Source: Mycocentrospora acerina
Lineage: Eukaryota > Ascomycota > Dothideomycetes > Pleosporales
Assembly (NCBI GenBank): GCA_022701365.1
Contig: JAKUHH010000025.1
Location: 186,001 to 250,000 of the forward strand
DNA: 64,000 bases
Direction: 5' to 3'
The position numbers and the translations under genes were made by a program. Position 1 is the first letter of the stretch. Each line of letters begins with the position of its first letter. Under the pieces are notes generated by a model. It had not been told where the DNA came from. It worked only from the letters and a program-made list of their open reading frames with translations, and did not search any database. Positions 10,427-21,677 of the stretch are shown here, piece after piece.

Positions 10427-12035
10427 CTAGTCGACCTCTGCAGCATCAGTCCCCGCCTTCCTCTTGATCTTGACGCCACTCTTTTGCATGTGCTGCCCCA
10501 ACGCCAACAAAAGTGTCTCGGTGTCAACCAGAGGCTTCTCCTTTGTCTTCTTTGCGTGGTCTAGCTCCCATCTCAACTGCAAGGGCGTCTTCATCCTCTC
10601 AGACGCACGTCGCTTCTCCTTTTGAATCTCCATTGCTCGGATCTGCTGTTCGGTAATGCGCCTTGGTCTTCTGACGGGCCTTGATCCGTCATTGTCTTCC
10701 TTGGCTGCCTTGCTCGCCTCGATGGCGAAGTCGCGAATGTCAGACCGCAGCTCGGCGTTGAGAGTTTCTGGGAAGGGCGGTGCGACGAGCGTGTACGACA
10801 TGGAGTCTGCAGCGTCGACAATGTTGCGGGTTGTGTCTACGTTGTCGTAGGCATCGGCGCGCTTGGGGTCTGCGCTGCGGGGGCGATCCACCTTCATCTT
10901 CTCCAGCCGTTTGGACTCGATTTCTCCAAGTTGGGCAATCACGGGCGCTTCTTCCCTGGTTGCAGCCGTTTTCGTGTCTTTGCTCTGGTCGCGCCAGCGC
11001 TTGAGACTTGTGACTGGGTGGCGTAGTGTACCCATGGTCTTTTTGAACCATGTCTGGCTGTCGGTCGCCTCTTCCGCTGCCACTCCATTGTCCACAACCT
11101 CCTCCTCTTTCTCCCAGGGCCACTCGATTCTGTGGCGTGTGCCAGCAATGTAACGGTGGAAGATGGGGAGGCCGCTGTAGGGGTCGTACTGGTGCTTCTC
11201 GGGGATGGTGGCGTTGCCGTAGTCAATGCCAGTGAAGGGGTCGATGCCGGTGGTGTGGCGTTCCATGAAGATCTTGTCGACAATGACGTCCTTGTAGACT
11301 TTCTGGCGCTGCTCGACATTGTTCATCTCGTAGGGAACTACGAGCCGGAGATCGTCAATGGGAATGGGGACCTCGTTTTCCCGTCGTGGGCCTACGCTCT
11401 CAGCGTCGGCGTTGAAGACGTCCGAGTCAAAGTATTGCTGAGGATGGTCAGTGAGGGTGTCACAACTAGCGTAGCATGGCACGAAGAATACACACCATGT
11501 TCAGTCCCTTGATGATGGCCTCGTGTGTTCGCTCAACAACCTCCATGACCTCGCCAATCTTGCCCTTGTCTTGTCCCTTCAAGATCAAGACACGGTCTTG
11601 GCGCACAATGGGGAAGAACTTCTTGTCGTCGACGACGAGCGGGTACTTTGGCTCCAGGCCCTTGTTGACTCTCGACAGGTTCCTGTTCTTCTGGGTGCGG
11701 ATGGGTATGTCGGGCTTCTGCATCTGCGCGGCCGTCATGGCGCCATGCTTGCCGGCCTTGTCTCCAATGGCGCGGTTGGGCCTCAGAGGACCCAGACGCC
11801 AGTCTTCGGCAGCATTGGCCAGGGCCTCTTTCTTGACGCCCCTGATCCACTGGTTCTCCCACTTGACGCGCTGGATGACGGACTGCCGCGACTCCCAGCG
11901 CTCCTGCTGGATCTTCTGGCGCTCTTTGCGTGCCTTTTCATGCCACAGGATTGCGCCCTTGACTTTGCGAATCTCCTTGAGCTTCTTGGCCTGGCGGGTG
12001 GCATTGCGACCGGGGCGGGCGAGCATTGGGCTCAT
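10427..12035 (-). CDS. mrpl40: Mitochondrial large-subunit ribosomal protein uL24m (KOW domain)
   Basis: Two exons (12035-11496 and 11437-10427) join in phase 0 to give 516 aa. The KOW motif is VRQDRVLILKGQDKGKIGEV near residues 145-165, and the intron falls shortly after it. Members bind 23S-type rRNA near the polypeptide exit tunnel. The N-terminus is rich in Arg/Lys (residues 1-80), suiting both a presequence and rRNA binding. The extended C-terminus, with WPWEKEEE and a basic RPVRRPRRITEQQIRA block, is typical of fungal mitochondrial versions, which are far longer than bacterial L24. The start MSPMLARPGRN was chosen because upstream in-frame sequence is repetitive promoter DNA. Confidence 0.85.
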
Positions 12036-12450
12036 GGTGGGCGGTACGGGCGGGGTGCAGGCGGTGCAGGCGGTGCAGGCGATGCAAGGCGATGCGGACG
12101 GCTTGGTGAGGTGGGCGGGCCTATTGGGCCATCGAGCGGCAGTGGCGGCGGGATGGGGGTGTGCGATGTGTGATGTGCGATGTGCGATGTGCGATGGCAG
12201 GGCGGGAGGCAGTGGGTGTGTCGGGGCTGCCAGGCTGTGGATGGCGGTTGTCTCCCCCACGGCGGTGCAGAGTGCGCAGGTCCCCTCGTCGAAGGGTCGT
12301 CGGACGTGCACGTCGTGAACTATTTTCACGCCATCGCCCGCAGACGTGCGCTAAACCCCGACGCCATGTCCGAGGCCAAAACACCAGCCAGACAGCCAGA
12401 CAGCCCCGACAACCCCCACAACACAACACGAAGACACGACCCACCTCGCC
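12036..12450. promoter_or_regulatory. Divergent uL24m/ima1 promoter with short tandem repeats
   Basis: This 415 bp region lies between two divergent ATGs. It contains GGTGCAGGC-type repeats at about 12055-12095 and a TGTGCGATG repeat at about 12160-12196. A long open frame crosses it on the + strand, but it is only the antisense shadow of uL24m and its leader. Confidence 0.5.
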
Positions 12451-14279
12451 ATGGTGCTGCTGCGGCGCAAACTGCGCTGTCACTACTGCAACACGCAGTC
12501 ACGAGACAGCGTCTCGCACATTCCGCGCGTGTACCTTTGTCGGCACTGCGACGCCGTGAACCACTTTGACGAGGTAGACACGACCCACGATGCGTATGCT
12601 GGGAAACGGCCCACGATGCATGCACTGGCACATGGCATATGATGCACGCACTGGCACATGATACATGATGCATGCACTGGCACACCACCCACAATACACA
12701 TATTGCCACACAGCCCACGATACATGCACTGACAGCATTCCAGCGCGGAAACATCACCGACCCGCCGCTCGAAGAAATCGCCACAGCCCCCGCCGCCTCC
12801 TTCCAGTACATGCAATCGCGCTCCCCCTCGCCCAGCATGCTGTCCCCGGGCGAGGAGCTGTTCTGCCACACCTGCCAGCACAACCAGTTCATCCTGAACC
12901 AGATGCTCGCCGAGTACATCCCCGACGAGGACGACCCCGAGTACGAAAAGCGTGTCCAGGCCTCGGACGCCTACCGCGACGAGCTCGAGGACCGCTACCC
13001 GCAAGTCTGCCAGAGCTGCGAGGGCCGCGTCCAGGACCAGGTCAGGGCGGCAGGCTACGCGGCCAAGGCAGACCATCTGCGCCGCCTGATGGAGAGGAGC
13101 AACCAGAAGCAGACGGCTTTCCAGACCACGCGGCAGACATGGACGCTGGCCGCCATCGAGCTGGCCAAGTGGACATATGTCTTTAGCATCGCGGTGGGAG
13201 TCTTGTGGCACGCCCTGGGCATCATGATGGCTCCCGACGAGAGGATGCGGGCAGACGAGGGTTTTACTTGGGATGTCTGTCTGCGCCAGGCCGTCTTTGC
13301 TCGCCAGGTAGACCAGAGCTGCGTCCTGTCGCCATCCGTTACTCGATTTGTGCACCTGGGACTAGCTGCCGACCTGCTCACCATCTGGTGGAACCCCAAA
13401 CTGAAGACCAGGACAACCAGTCTCACGGGACGAATGCGTGGACTCAAGTCTCTCTGGGCCATTCGTACCGCTGTGTGCGTCGTTCGATTCCTCTTTGTTG
13501 ACTTTTGGCAACCCGCTGCCATTGAGAATGTCTTTCACATGTTTATGCTAGCCCTGGTCTTCCTCTCTGCGGTCCTGACCTGGAACACCGTCAGCATCGT
13601 CTACCACACGCCCTCCTTCTTCCGCCCCGCACCGCCCAGTGCGGAGAAACCACCTCGTGCCCCAGCACACCAACCCTCCACATTCGACATGGCCCTCTCC
13701 TTTACAACCTCCTTTCAACCCAACGACCCAGACGCCCTCCCCCCATCCCCAACCGAATCCATCACATCGACCACAACCTACGCAACCGACTTCACCACAC
13801 CTGGCCGAAGGACCCCAGCCCGCCAATGCAGCTTTGGCGATGACATGGACTGGACTCCCACAACGCGCCGCTTCGCCCACGATGCACCTCCCATCCTAGC
13901 CCCGCAATTCGGCCGCAAACCCATCATCACCTCGCCCTCTCCCAAGCCCACACCACCCCGCGAACCCCACTCCATCTTCAGCAAACCCGACCCCAACCCC
14001 TTCCGCCACAAAGTACCCCCTCCCCCCAACGCCACAAAACCCACCCCCTGGAAACCCGGCGTCTGGACCCCACCACTAAAAGAAAACGCGCCAAACTTCT
14101 TCAAGGAAGAGCAAAAGGCTACCCGGAAAAATGGCAAGGGCCTCGAGGGTCTAGGCGTACCACGCAATGTACAGCGAGATGCGGAATTATTCGCAAGTCC
14201 CAAACTGAAATATGACAATTATGGCACGCCGAGAGATACAGGGCTGGAGACGAGCTTCAATGACTTGTTCTCAAAGTAA
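12451..14279 (+). CDS. ima1: Ima1-like inner nuclear membrane protein
   Basis: Two exons (12451-12573 and 12744-14279) encode 552 aa. Ima1 (animal Samp1/NET5) resides in the inner nuclear membrane and couples heterochromatin, and the cytoskeleton via LINC complexes, to the envelope. The N-terminal zinc-binding domain shows paired CxxC motifs: CHYCNTQS, LCRHCDAVNHFD, then CHTCQHNQ and CQSCEGRV in exon 2. Four hydrophobic stretches follow (AAIELAKWTYVFSIAVGVLW, FVHLGLAADLLTIWW, AVCVVRFLFVDFW, FMLALVFLSAVLTW), then a long Pro-rich, disordered C-terminal tail. The 170 nt intron splits the zinc domain and contains a minisatellite. Confidence 0.85.
12615..12734. repeat. 26-bp minisatellite inside the ima1 intron
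   Basis: The core GATGCATGCACTGGCACA recurs at 12615, 12641 and 12667 with a 26 bp period. A degenerate copy starts at 12719. The last copy reads CACTGAC where the others read CACTGGC, which creates a fungal-type branch-point sequence 12-15 nt before the intron acceptor. Confidence 0.75.
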
Positions 14280-15039
14280 AATCCTGTCTTGTACATTTTT
14301 TTTGTATTTTTACTGGGACTGGGATTGGATACGGGTATTGATATGGGTATTGATATGGGTATTAGAGGGGGGATTGTTATGATCTATGATCCATGATCCA
14401 TGATGAATGGGGTATTGGGGTACTGGGGCACTGGGAGGCGTTTTCTCATTCTTATTCTTATTCTTTTGCCTTGAAGATACCCGCGCCTATACATGTATAT
14501 ATATATCTGTATTTTATTTTAACAATGTTTTTTTTTCGGTTTGTTGTTCATTGTAGAGGGTGTTTTGTATTATTACTTTTTTTTATTTTCAAAGAAGATG
14601 AGTTGGATTCGCATTGTATGCATGTGTGTATATTTGTGTGTATATATATTGATGACGTATCTTTTTTTTTGGTTTCGATACAGTACTCCTCCTGACTCGA
14701 ATTAACAAGTCAATCAATCAATCATTCGAGGGAATGAGAACAGAGGCATGACATGTTTTTTTGACTTCTCTGGACAAATCAAGAATCAAAACTCAAACAA
14801 CAACACAACACAATACAGCACAACAGCACAACAAGTCAGTGGAGGGCGCTTGGATGATCAGATTTCTATATCTAACCACAACAAGCCAGTCATGACTTTT
14901 CGTATGCCGAGTAGAAGCACAGGAATATCCCCAATTGTAGACTCCGGTAACCTCTCCCATAATGATCCGCGGGTTCCATCACTCGTTCATGGCGGGCTTC
15001 GCGCGACTTTCGTATCCCCAACTCCTGTTGACGACCCGT
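14280..15039. other. Intergenic between convergent ima1 and rps23
   Basis: These 760 bp lie 3' of both neighbours. They contain T-rich runs and a short TGGGTATTGATA tandem repeat at about 14330-14362. No gene is seen. Confidence 0.5.
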
Positions 15040-15741
15040 CTATGACCTGGGCTTCTCCTTCTTCTCCTTCCACAGAGCCGACAGACCGACACCGGAGACC
15101 TTGACAACCTTGAAACGCACACCGGGAATATCACCCTTGGCCTTGCCCTTGCGACCGAAACCGGCGAGGAGCACTTCGTCGTTCTCATCGACAAAGTTCA
15201 AGCAACCATCGTTGGGAACTGGTCAACGTGTTAGTGAGGGGTGTTCCGAAAACTTTCTTGTTGCCACCGTGTGTGCATCTGCGTGCGTGCGTGCGTGCAC
15301 GCCTGCTTGCCATCACCATGGCCAGCAGCTGCCTCCTATTACTCCTCCCTAGTCGCAGCAGGAAACGTACCGAAAGCAGTGACCTTCTTTCCGTTCTTGA
15401 TCAACTGGACCCTGACACACTTTCGGATGGCGGAGTTGGGCTGCTTGGCCTCAACACCGACCTTCTCGAGGACTATGCCCTTGGCGTGGGAAGAGCCACC
15501 GAACGGCGAGGACTTGTAGGCGGTTCCGAGAAGGCGCTTCTTGTAGTGGAGATCGGCCCATCGTCCCTCACGGCGATGGTTGCGGAGCTTGCGGGCGGCG
15601 TTGAGACCTCTCGGCTTTCCTGGAGCACGCTGTGAGCTTCTGCACTGACTGGGCGGGACTCACGGCCCCGAAAAATGGTGCATCGTCGTCTTGTTGCGGT
15701 TTCGGGGCGCGTGGAGGGTGTGGCTGCGTACCTTTACCCAT
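15040..15741 (-). CDS. rps23: 40S ribosomal protein S23 (uS12)
   Basis: Three exons (15741-15732, 15619-15371, 15218-15040) encode 145 aa, exactly the family length. uS12 lies at the decoding centre and contacts tRNA and mRNA. The sequence has MGKGKPRGLN, the conserved loop VEAKQPNSAIRKCVRVQL, VPNDGCLNFVDENDEVL and the C-terminal GVRFKVVKVSGVGLSALW. The first exon has only 10 coding bases (ATGGGTAAAG), a layout common in fungal ribosomal-protein genes, so it would be missed by simple open-frame searches. Splice phases are consistent throughout. Confidence 0.95.
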
Positions 15742-16112
15742 GTTTGCGGTATTGGCGATGGGATTGCTGGGGAGTGGGTGGTTAGTATCGACGAGGTCTG
15801 GAGGTCTCGAGAGCGAAATTGGTCGCCTCGCTTCTGTGTGCGGAGCGCGCTTGGCAGAAGCAGGCGCTAGCGGCTTTAGCGCGTCATCTTATCTTATCGC
15901 CCATCTGGCGCGTCACCCAAGAGCGACTTGGACAACCATTTCGACATTCATCCTTCAATTGGAGTCGCCTTGTTCGTGCTTGCTTCGCCGAGACGTCAAG
16001 TCACACGTGTTTTGTGGCACAGTTTGGTATCTGCCAACAAACCACCGCCAATCCAGCCACACCCCCACTCTACAGCACAACCACTACAACACAGCAACAA
16101 CAACATCCTGCC
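15742..16112. promoter_or_regulatory. Divergent rps23 promoter
   Basis: These 371 bp lie between the rps23 ATG and the divergent coiled-coil gene. They must hold both promoters. I did not recognise a specific element. Confidence 0.45.
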
Positions 16113-16946
16113 ATGGCCTCCTCGCAGTCCAGCAAATTCACTCGCATGCCCGGTCGTCTGCCAGCCCCTGCCCTCTTCGTCGGCCCTCCTTCCCACAATG
16201 CGTCCAACACGTCTCTCCTCCAGCCTGGCACTGAGACCAAACCACCGCTCATCCGCCAGCGCTCTCTCCTCTCGCCAGACCCCAAGCGCCCTCTCCCACC
16301 AACTACCACCGATTTCGATGGCGACCAACTGAGTCCCATATCCTCCAACTCCTCTGGGCCCTTTGTCCGGCGGCAGCGGCAACAAAGCCTGGCAGCTGAT
16401 GCAGAAGCAACGTCAAGAGCCGAGGCAATATGGGCAGAGATGCAGAACACGCTCGAAGAAGTGGAGCTAAGCGCCATCAAGGGGCCAGGGATGACTGTTT
16501 TTGGGTCTGAGCATTCACGCGCATTGGATGAACTGCGACAGGCACAGATTGAGCTTGCAAAGGCGTGGGCGCGCTCGGAAGCGGAAGAGAGCGGGCATGC
16601 GTCTGGAAAATCGGGGAAAGCGCAGGACATGCATGCGGGCGATCTGCTTTCTCAGAACACTCTGACAAGATCGGAAGGCAACAGTCAAGCCAAGGACGAC
16701 AAGCTGTTTGATCGGCATAAGCTGGAGGAAGAGACGGAGAAAGACATTGAGCTGAGTCGGAAGAGGAGAGAAGAGAACGACCGGTATTTTGAAAAAGTGA
16801 ACAAGGGTGTGCAAGAGGTGGTTGTCAGGCTAGAAGAGGTGGCAAAAGCGATGAGGGGCGTAGAGAGCGAAAGCAATGAGATCTGGGGTCATGGGGCGGG
16901 AGGTGCAGGGACCGAAAGCGTGAACTCGGCGCTGAGCATCACTTGA
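16113..16946 (+). CDS. Conserved fungal coiled-coil protein, function unknown
   Basis: This single-exon gene encodes 277 aa. The first 100 residues are disordered and rich in Ser and Pro. Residues about 105-155 form a conserved-looking helical block (AIWAEMQNTLEEVELSA, HSRALDELRQAQIELAKAWA). A charged helical region at about 195-260 is likely coiled coil. The middle block resembles, from memory, the fungal DUF5315 family; I cannot confirm this. No signal peptide or membrane segment is visible. Several longer in-frame extensions upstream lack a good start, and ATG 16113 in the context GCCATGG is preferred. Confidence 0.65.
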   Translation: MASSQSSKFTRMPGRLPAPALFVGPPSHNASNTSLLQPGTETKPPLIRQRSLLSPDPKRPLPPTTTDFDGDQLSPISSNSSGPFVRRQRQQSLAADAEATSRAEAIWAEMQNTLEEVELSAIKGPGMTVFGSEHSRALDELRQAQIELAKAWARSEAEESGHASGKSGKAQDMHAGDLLSQNTLTRSEGNSQAKDDKLFDRHKLEEETEKDIELSRKRREENDRYFEKVNKGVQEVVVRLEEVAKAMRGVESESNEIWGHGAGGAGTESVNSALSIT

Positions 16947-17594
16947 GATTGCAAGCACTGTAGAGCGCACTCGGACATTGCAAAATGTGCAGCATCTCTA
17001 ATACAGCAGGAATGTTCGAACGACGCTAAAAGTGTAAGAGACGGCTACTCCTTCAAAACAAGAGTTCACACTTCCGAGCACTCCGTCCATGCTCACAACA
17101 ACTGGAACAACCCCGTTCGAGTCGGTCGTAATACCACACTCGCTTCAGCCGTTCATCTGATCCGGTCGAACAGAACTGGGGTTTAGACAAGGCGATGGAG
17201 CTGTCTCATAATCAGATTCCGCTCCTAAAGTCCACTATCAACATGGCGGTCTACTTTGAGTCTGGCGGCGCGACCCCAATCGCATGACCTTGGCTTGTGC
17301 CAGGCTTCTTGCTAGTATTCTGTCTGCACACAGACTACCAGCTTCGCATACTGCAGCTTTCTGCAAAACCGGCAAGACTTCACCCACAAATACTCCACAA
17401 TTCTGCGAGTCGAGTTAGAAGCGGCAAAGCGTTCACGACAAGATCCCACAATACTGTCTAATTCACAGTTACATCTTATAACAATATACTTTAATGTAGC
17501 ATTATTCTCATCATTGCATCATTATAAATCGTCTTGTCATCATTAACTTTTTCATAGACTCGCTTCTTATTTTCAAACCCACTCTACCCGGTAC
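16947..17594. other. Intergenic between convergent genes
   Basis: These 648 bp become AT-rich from about 17450, as is usual for 3' ends. No gene is seen. Confidence 0.5.
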
Positions 17595-19304
17595 TTACAA
17601 CAAGTACCGATAGTCGGGATTCTGATCACCCAGCTCCATCTTCTCATAGTCTGTCAACCCCACGTCCCTCACACTCTTATCCCTCTTCCGGTTCGCCGCT
17701 GCGCACATGAAATAGTACACTACACAACTCAACGCGCTCAAGAACACAAACGCGATTCCAATCGAGTATCCAGGGATATACTTTGGCGCGTCTTTCTTCA
17801 AGAATGTAAATACAGCGATGATGCCTCCAATGTTGCCGAAGCCGACCTGCCATGCGGAACCCACGGCGCGTCGATGGTGACCACCCAAGTTCATGTTGAA
17901 CCAGCATACAATGACGGGCATGGCTGTGTAGGCGCCCATTGCGACGAGGAATAGTGCGCCATACTGCACATTGTGGTTGTCGTGAACGGCGAGGAGAATT
18001 GCGAAGCCGCTGGCGCACACGCAAATGGGCAGAATGGTGAAGAGAAGGCGGTGCTGGAAACGGTCAGATAGCCAAGCTATGAGCATGCTGAATCCGAATG
18101 CTGCGGCCCACGGTGGAACAGAGTGTAGCTGCGTTTGAATCGGGCTATAGCCGTAGGATCGAATGATGGCGGGGCTGAAGTACGAGTATGCGTAGGCAGG
18201 GACGATGAGGCCAAAGTACATGAATCCGCCAACAATGATTTTCGGATCGCGGAACACATTTCCCACATCGCGTATTGTGATGGGACGCTCGGCAGCGGAC
18301 TTTCCCTGGTCGAGTTGCAGCCGGGCTTTGACAAACGCCCTCTCGTCTTCACTCAGCCACTTGACTTCCTCGGGAAAGTTGGGCAGCAGGAAGAAGAAGA
18401 AGAAGCTGACGACGATGGTGAGAAGGCCCTCAAGTATAAAAATCCAGCGCCACCCGCGGTAGCCACGCACTCCGTCCATTTTACCAATGGCCGAGGCGAG
18501 CAGACCGCCAAATGCGCCAGCGAGCGTCGTTGAGGAAAAGAAGAACGAATAGCGCTTCTGCGCTTCGTGGCGACGGTACCACATGCCGATGAGGTAGAAG
18601 GCACCGGGGAACATGCCGGTTTCGAAGACACCGAGGAAGAAGCGGGTCGTGAGGAGGCCGGCGTAGTTTTGCACAAAGCCTTGAAGCATAGTGACTGGAG
18701 GGGGTGGTTAGTCATGTCCTTCTTCTTGTTTTGCGTGAAAGGAGTAACGTCGAGTTATGAATTGAAAAGAAGGCTTACCCAGACCAAAGCCAAACATGCA
18801 GATTGACAGCCAGACTCTAGGCTTGAGCTTCTTCAGGATCACGTTGGAAGGGATCTCGAGGAGAATGTACGGTACGAAGAAGATGACCAAGGCGATATTG
18901 TACTTGTTGCCTTTGAGGAGACCCAGTTCTTCAGAAAGACCAAAGACGTTTGCGTTTGCGATATTTACTCGGTCCAGGAACGCAAGCAGATACATGATGC
19001 ACTGTAATTGCACATGTTAGCAATGTTCGGTCGCGACAGTCTGGTGAGGTGGGTGCAAGGACGGTGAGCCATACGAGGAATGGGATGACATGAAGATCTA
19101 TCTTTGTGACCAATTTGCTCTCAGTGGTGTGTGCTGGGCATGTAACAAGCTCTGGGGCTTCATCGTAGTCGTTTGCTGTCAAGTGAGGTGCCACCTTGGG
19201 GCTGCCATCATTGTCAGACACGACGTTCTCTGCGCATGGTTAGCATGATGGCAAAGTCAAATAGTAAGCAATAGGCTTGACTCACTTTCTTTTTTGAAAA
19301 TCAT
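17595..19304 (-). CDS. MFS transporter, anion:cation symporter (Dal5-like) family
   Basis: Four exons (19304-19286, 19229-19075, 19001-18779, 18694-17595) encode 498 aa, the usual size. The ACS family carries organic anions and vitamins such as allantoate, nicotinate and pantothenate with protons. The family signature LLAFLDRVNIANANVFGL lies in TM1, and the helix pattern fits 12 TM segments around a central loop. The first exon has 19 coding bases and the first 35 or so residues are cytosolic and acidic. Position-specific substrate residues cannot be read by eye, so the substrate is open. It is divergent from the F-box-like gene across 0.9 kb. Confidence 0.88.
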
Positions 19305-20237
19305 CTTGAAGCTTTGATGATGGAACCAAAGATGATGTTCCTCTGACTCTTACGTCAACGGCAAAAATCCGCTAGAAGTGCACAACGGATTGCCTCCTTG
19401 TCAAGCTCACACCCGGTGCCACAGGATGGGAATGTGGAATTTATACTCGCTGTGCATCGTGAAATCTGAGCTTCTTTGAGCACCGAGGTCGCGGACACTA
19501 CCCATGTTTCCCCCGCGTTATTGTGGGTGCCGCTTATCTCTTTTGGTGAGAATTGTTGACGATGTTTCTCAAACAGGCAGCTGCTCTGAGCATCAGTGGA
19601 ATGTGGCGGACATACCGCAGAGTGATTGCCCAGGTGCAAACACACATTACCCATGCTGACCTCGTGCGTCATTGTATGGTATTGAAAAAGCCAGCCACCA
19701 GAAGAAAGACGGGTAATGGCGGAAATAGGCCGCCTTCCAGTGCACTGGTTAGTTCCGGGCGCAACACGGATTTTCTTCAGGTGTTGCGATGTGATCGACG
19801 AGTGTGGCGTAACGATCCAATAGCATGAATTCTGCTGTTTCGAGCATTTTCGGAGCGATATCGGTTCGTTGGGTGCGGGTAAAAGCGACCAAGGGTTTAG
19901 GGATGCTCAAACTGTCGGCAAACCGCCGAGGGACATGTCAAGGCAGGTATGCCTGTGTCTAGACTGAGGGGAGTATTGCGGTACGCTGGGATGACGGCGG
20001 TCTTAGAGAATGCGCCCAAGAGTCGGCGAAGTCTGGTCCCGCCTAGGCGCACTCACTCAAATACTCCCGCCGGCAACACCCCTACTCTCTGTCGACCTCT
20101 CCAACCGCCACACCACGACTTCGTCTACTGTCGCTCTCTTCCAGGAATTGTTCGCATTCAGTCTCCGGTAGTCAGTGCTGCTACGCCCCATCAACCTGGA
20201 TCTTCTTTGCACACAGCGGCTGGCCTGCTGATCAACC
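19305..20237. promoter_or_regulatory. Divergent promoter region, no gene seen
   Basis: These 933 bp separate the MFS transporter and F-box-like starts. Short open frames exist on both strands without recognisable motifs. Confidence 0.45.
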
Positions 20238-21677
20238 ATGGTCAATGCGAAACACGTCGCCTTCAAAGTCAACCAGCAGACTCCAAACTATCCCACAGCA
20301 CCAGAGGCCTATGGGACTGTACTCAACTGCCGGAAGCCGGGTGGGAGAAGGGTTCTGGACGAGCAGAGAGAAGTGCCATCGCATCATGTGCCATTGATCA
20401 ACGTACCTGGGAGCCGTAAGCGGAAGTGGGGCGATCAAGAGAAGGGCAACGACACAGAACGGTCAACAACGTTGAGCCCTTGGTCAGAATCAGATGCGAC
20501 GACAGCAGCAGCAGCCATGTCACAGGAGCGGCCACTCTCAAATCAAAAAGAGCAGCTCAAGCCGACCAAGTTACGGAAGCCTTTGACGACAGGTGTAGAC
20601 CTCGATTGCTGGTTCACCATCCTCTCCTTCTCCGACCCTGCGCAGTTACTGGAGATGCGCAGCAAGATTGTATCGTGCTACCGATTTTTGAGGAACAATC
20701 CCATGCTTTGGAAACACAGCAGGAGTTACTACTACGGAGACGACATGCCCGATCCGCCGTCCGAGCTCACCGAGTTTCAGTATGCCCACTTGCGACATGG
20801 GCACGGCTGCATGAGTTGCGGCACGCCAAACACGCGCAAGACGTACTGGGCCTTTCTACGGCGGTGGTGCAAGAACTGTCTGCAGGAGAAGATTGTGAAA
20901 GAGCAGGATGCCATCAACTTACTCAAGGAAGCGAACAGGGAAAACTTTGCCTTTCTCCTCAAGTGCCTTCCTTCCGGCGTGTTCGATTCCTGGTGTAACT
21001 TTGTAGGCGCTGGGCCAGCCAAGACGCACTCGGTCAAGACGGTCTACCTGCTCTCGGACGTTCAGAAGCTAGTAGCTGATTTATTCCTTGAGACGGAGCA
21101 GAATACGTTTTTGGGACATGATGAGTTGCGCGCGTGGATGGAGAAGAGGGTCGAGCTTATCGAGGAGCGCCGTACTTTTGCACGCAAAATGGAGCAATGG
21201 GAGGATGCAACACGATCCACAAAGACCTTTGACTACCAAACAAGGAAGTCGGCACGCAAATTGTACTTTCAAGAGAAGGCATCCCAGCTTAACCCTCCCA
21301 TCAGCGCGCGCGAGATGGAGTTCTGTCCCTCGTATCGCCGGGCCATTACCATCCCCAAGGAGCCGAGCAATGCGTCATGGTTGCAACTTAAACCGAAGCT
21401 TGAGAAGGAGGCGGCAGAACTGGTAGCTCAGGGTGGTCCACCCGGGCATCAGCCATCCACGTCGTCCACTCCGGAGGCTACAACGCCGGAACGCAGTATG
21501 CAAGCTCACCAACCGTTTGTGTATCCCGTACATCCATTTATGCCTACGAGTCTTCCACACGCGTTATACCCACCTGGAAATTTGACACCGGACGAGAACC
21601 TGCGGATCTATCAAGCGTCAATGTATGCACTCATCCGTCCTCCAGGGTTTCTCTCGTCACACCACAATCCGTTTTGA
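20238..21677 (+). CDS. F-box-like protein with a CxxC pair
   Basis: This single-exon gene encodes 479 aa. A disordered N-terminus is followed at about residues 118-165 by an F-box-like segment (LDCWFTILSFSDPAQLLEMR through NPMLWKHSR). This would recruit Skp1 in an SCF ubiquitin ligase if functional. Just after it, CMSCGTPNTRKTYWAFLRRW continuing to CKNC gives two CxxC pairs about 20 residues apart, a likely zinc site. The rest is helical and charged, then Pro-rich, ending in HHNPF. The target is unknown. F-box assignment is moderate because this motif is weakly conserved. Confidence 0.75.
   Translation: MVNAKHVAFKVNQQTPNYPTAPEAYGTVLNCRKPGGRRVLDEQREVPSHHVPLINVPGSRKRKWGDQEKGNDTERSTTLSPWSESDATTAAAAMSQERPLSNQKEQLKPTKLRKPLTTGVDLDCWFTILSFSDPAQLLEMRSKIVSCYRFLRNNPMLWKHSRSYYYGDDMPDPPSELTEFQYAHLRHGHGCMSCGTPNTRKTYWAFLRRWCKNCLQEKIVKEQDAINLLKEANRENFAFLLKCLPSGVFDSWCNFVGAGPAKTHSVKTVYLLSDVQKLVADLFLETEQNTFLGHDELRAWMEKRVELIEERRTFARKMEQWEDATRSTKTFDYQTRKSARKLYFQEKASQLNPPISAREMEFCPSYRRAITIPKEPSNASWLQLKPKLEKEAAELVAQGGPPGHQPSTSSTPEATTPERSMQAHQPFVYPVHPFMPTSLPHALYPPGNLTPDENLRIYQASMYALIRPPGFLSSHHNPF

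Noticed and set aside
11476..12318. 280-codon open frame antisense to uL24m
   Set aside because: It is the mirror of a real GC-rich exon plus its repetitive leader, and shows no domain.
15228..16234. Open frames on the + strand through rps23 and the divergent promoter
   Set aside because: They are antisense shadows of the ribosomal-protein exons.
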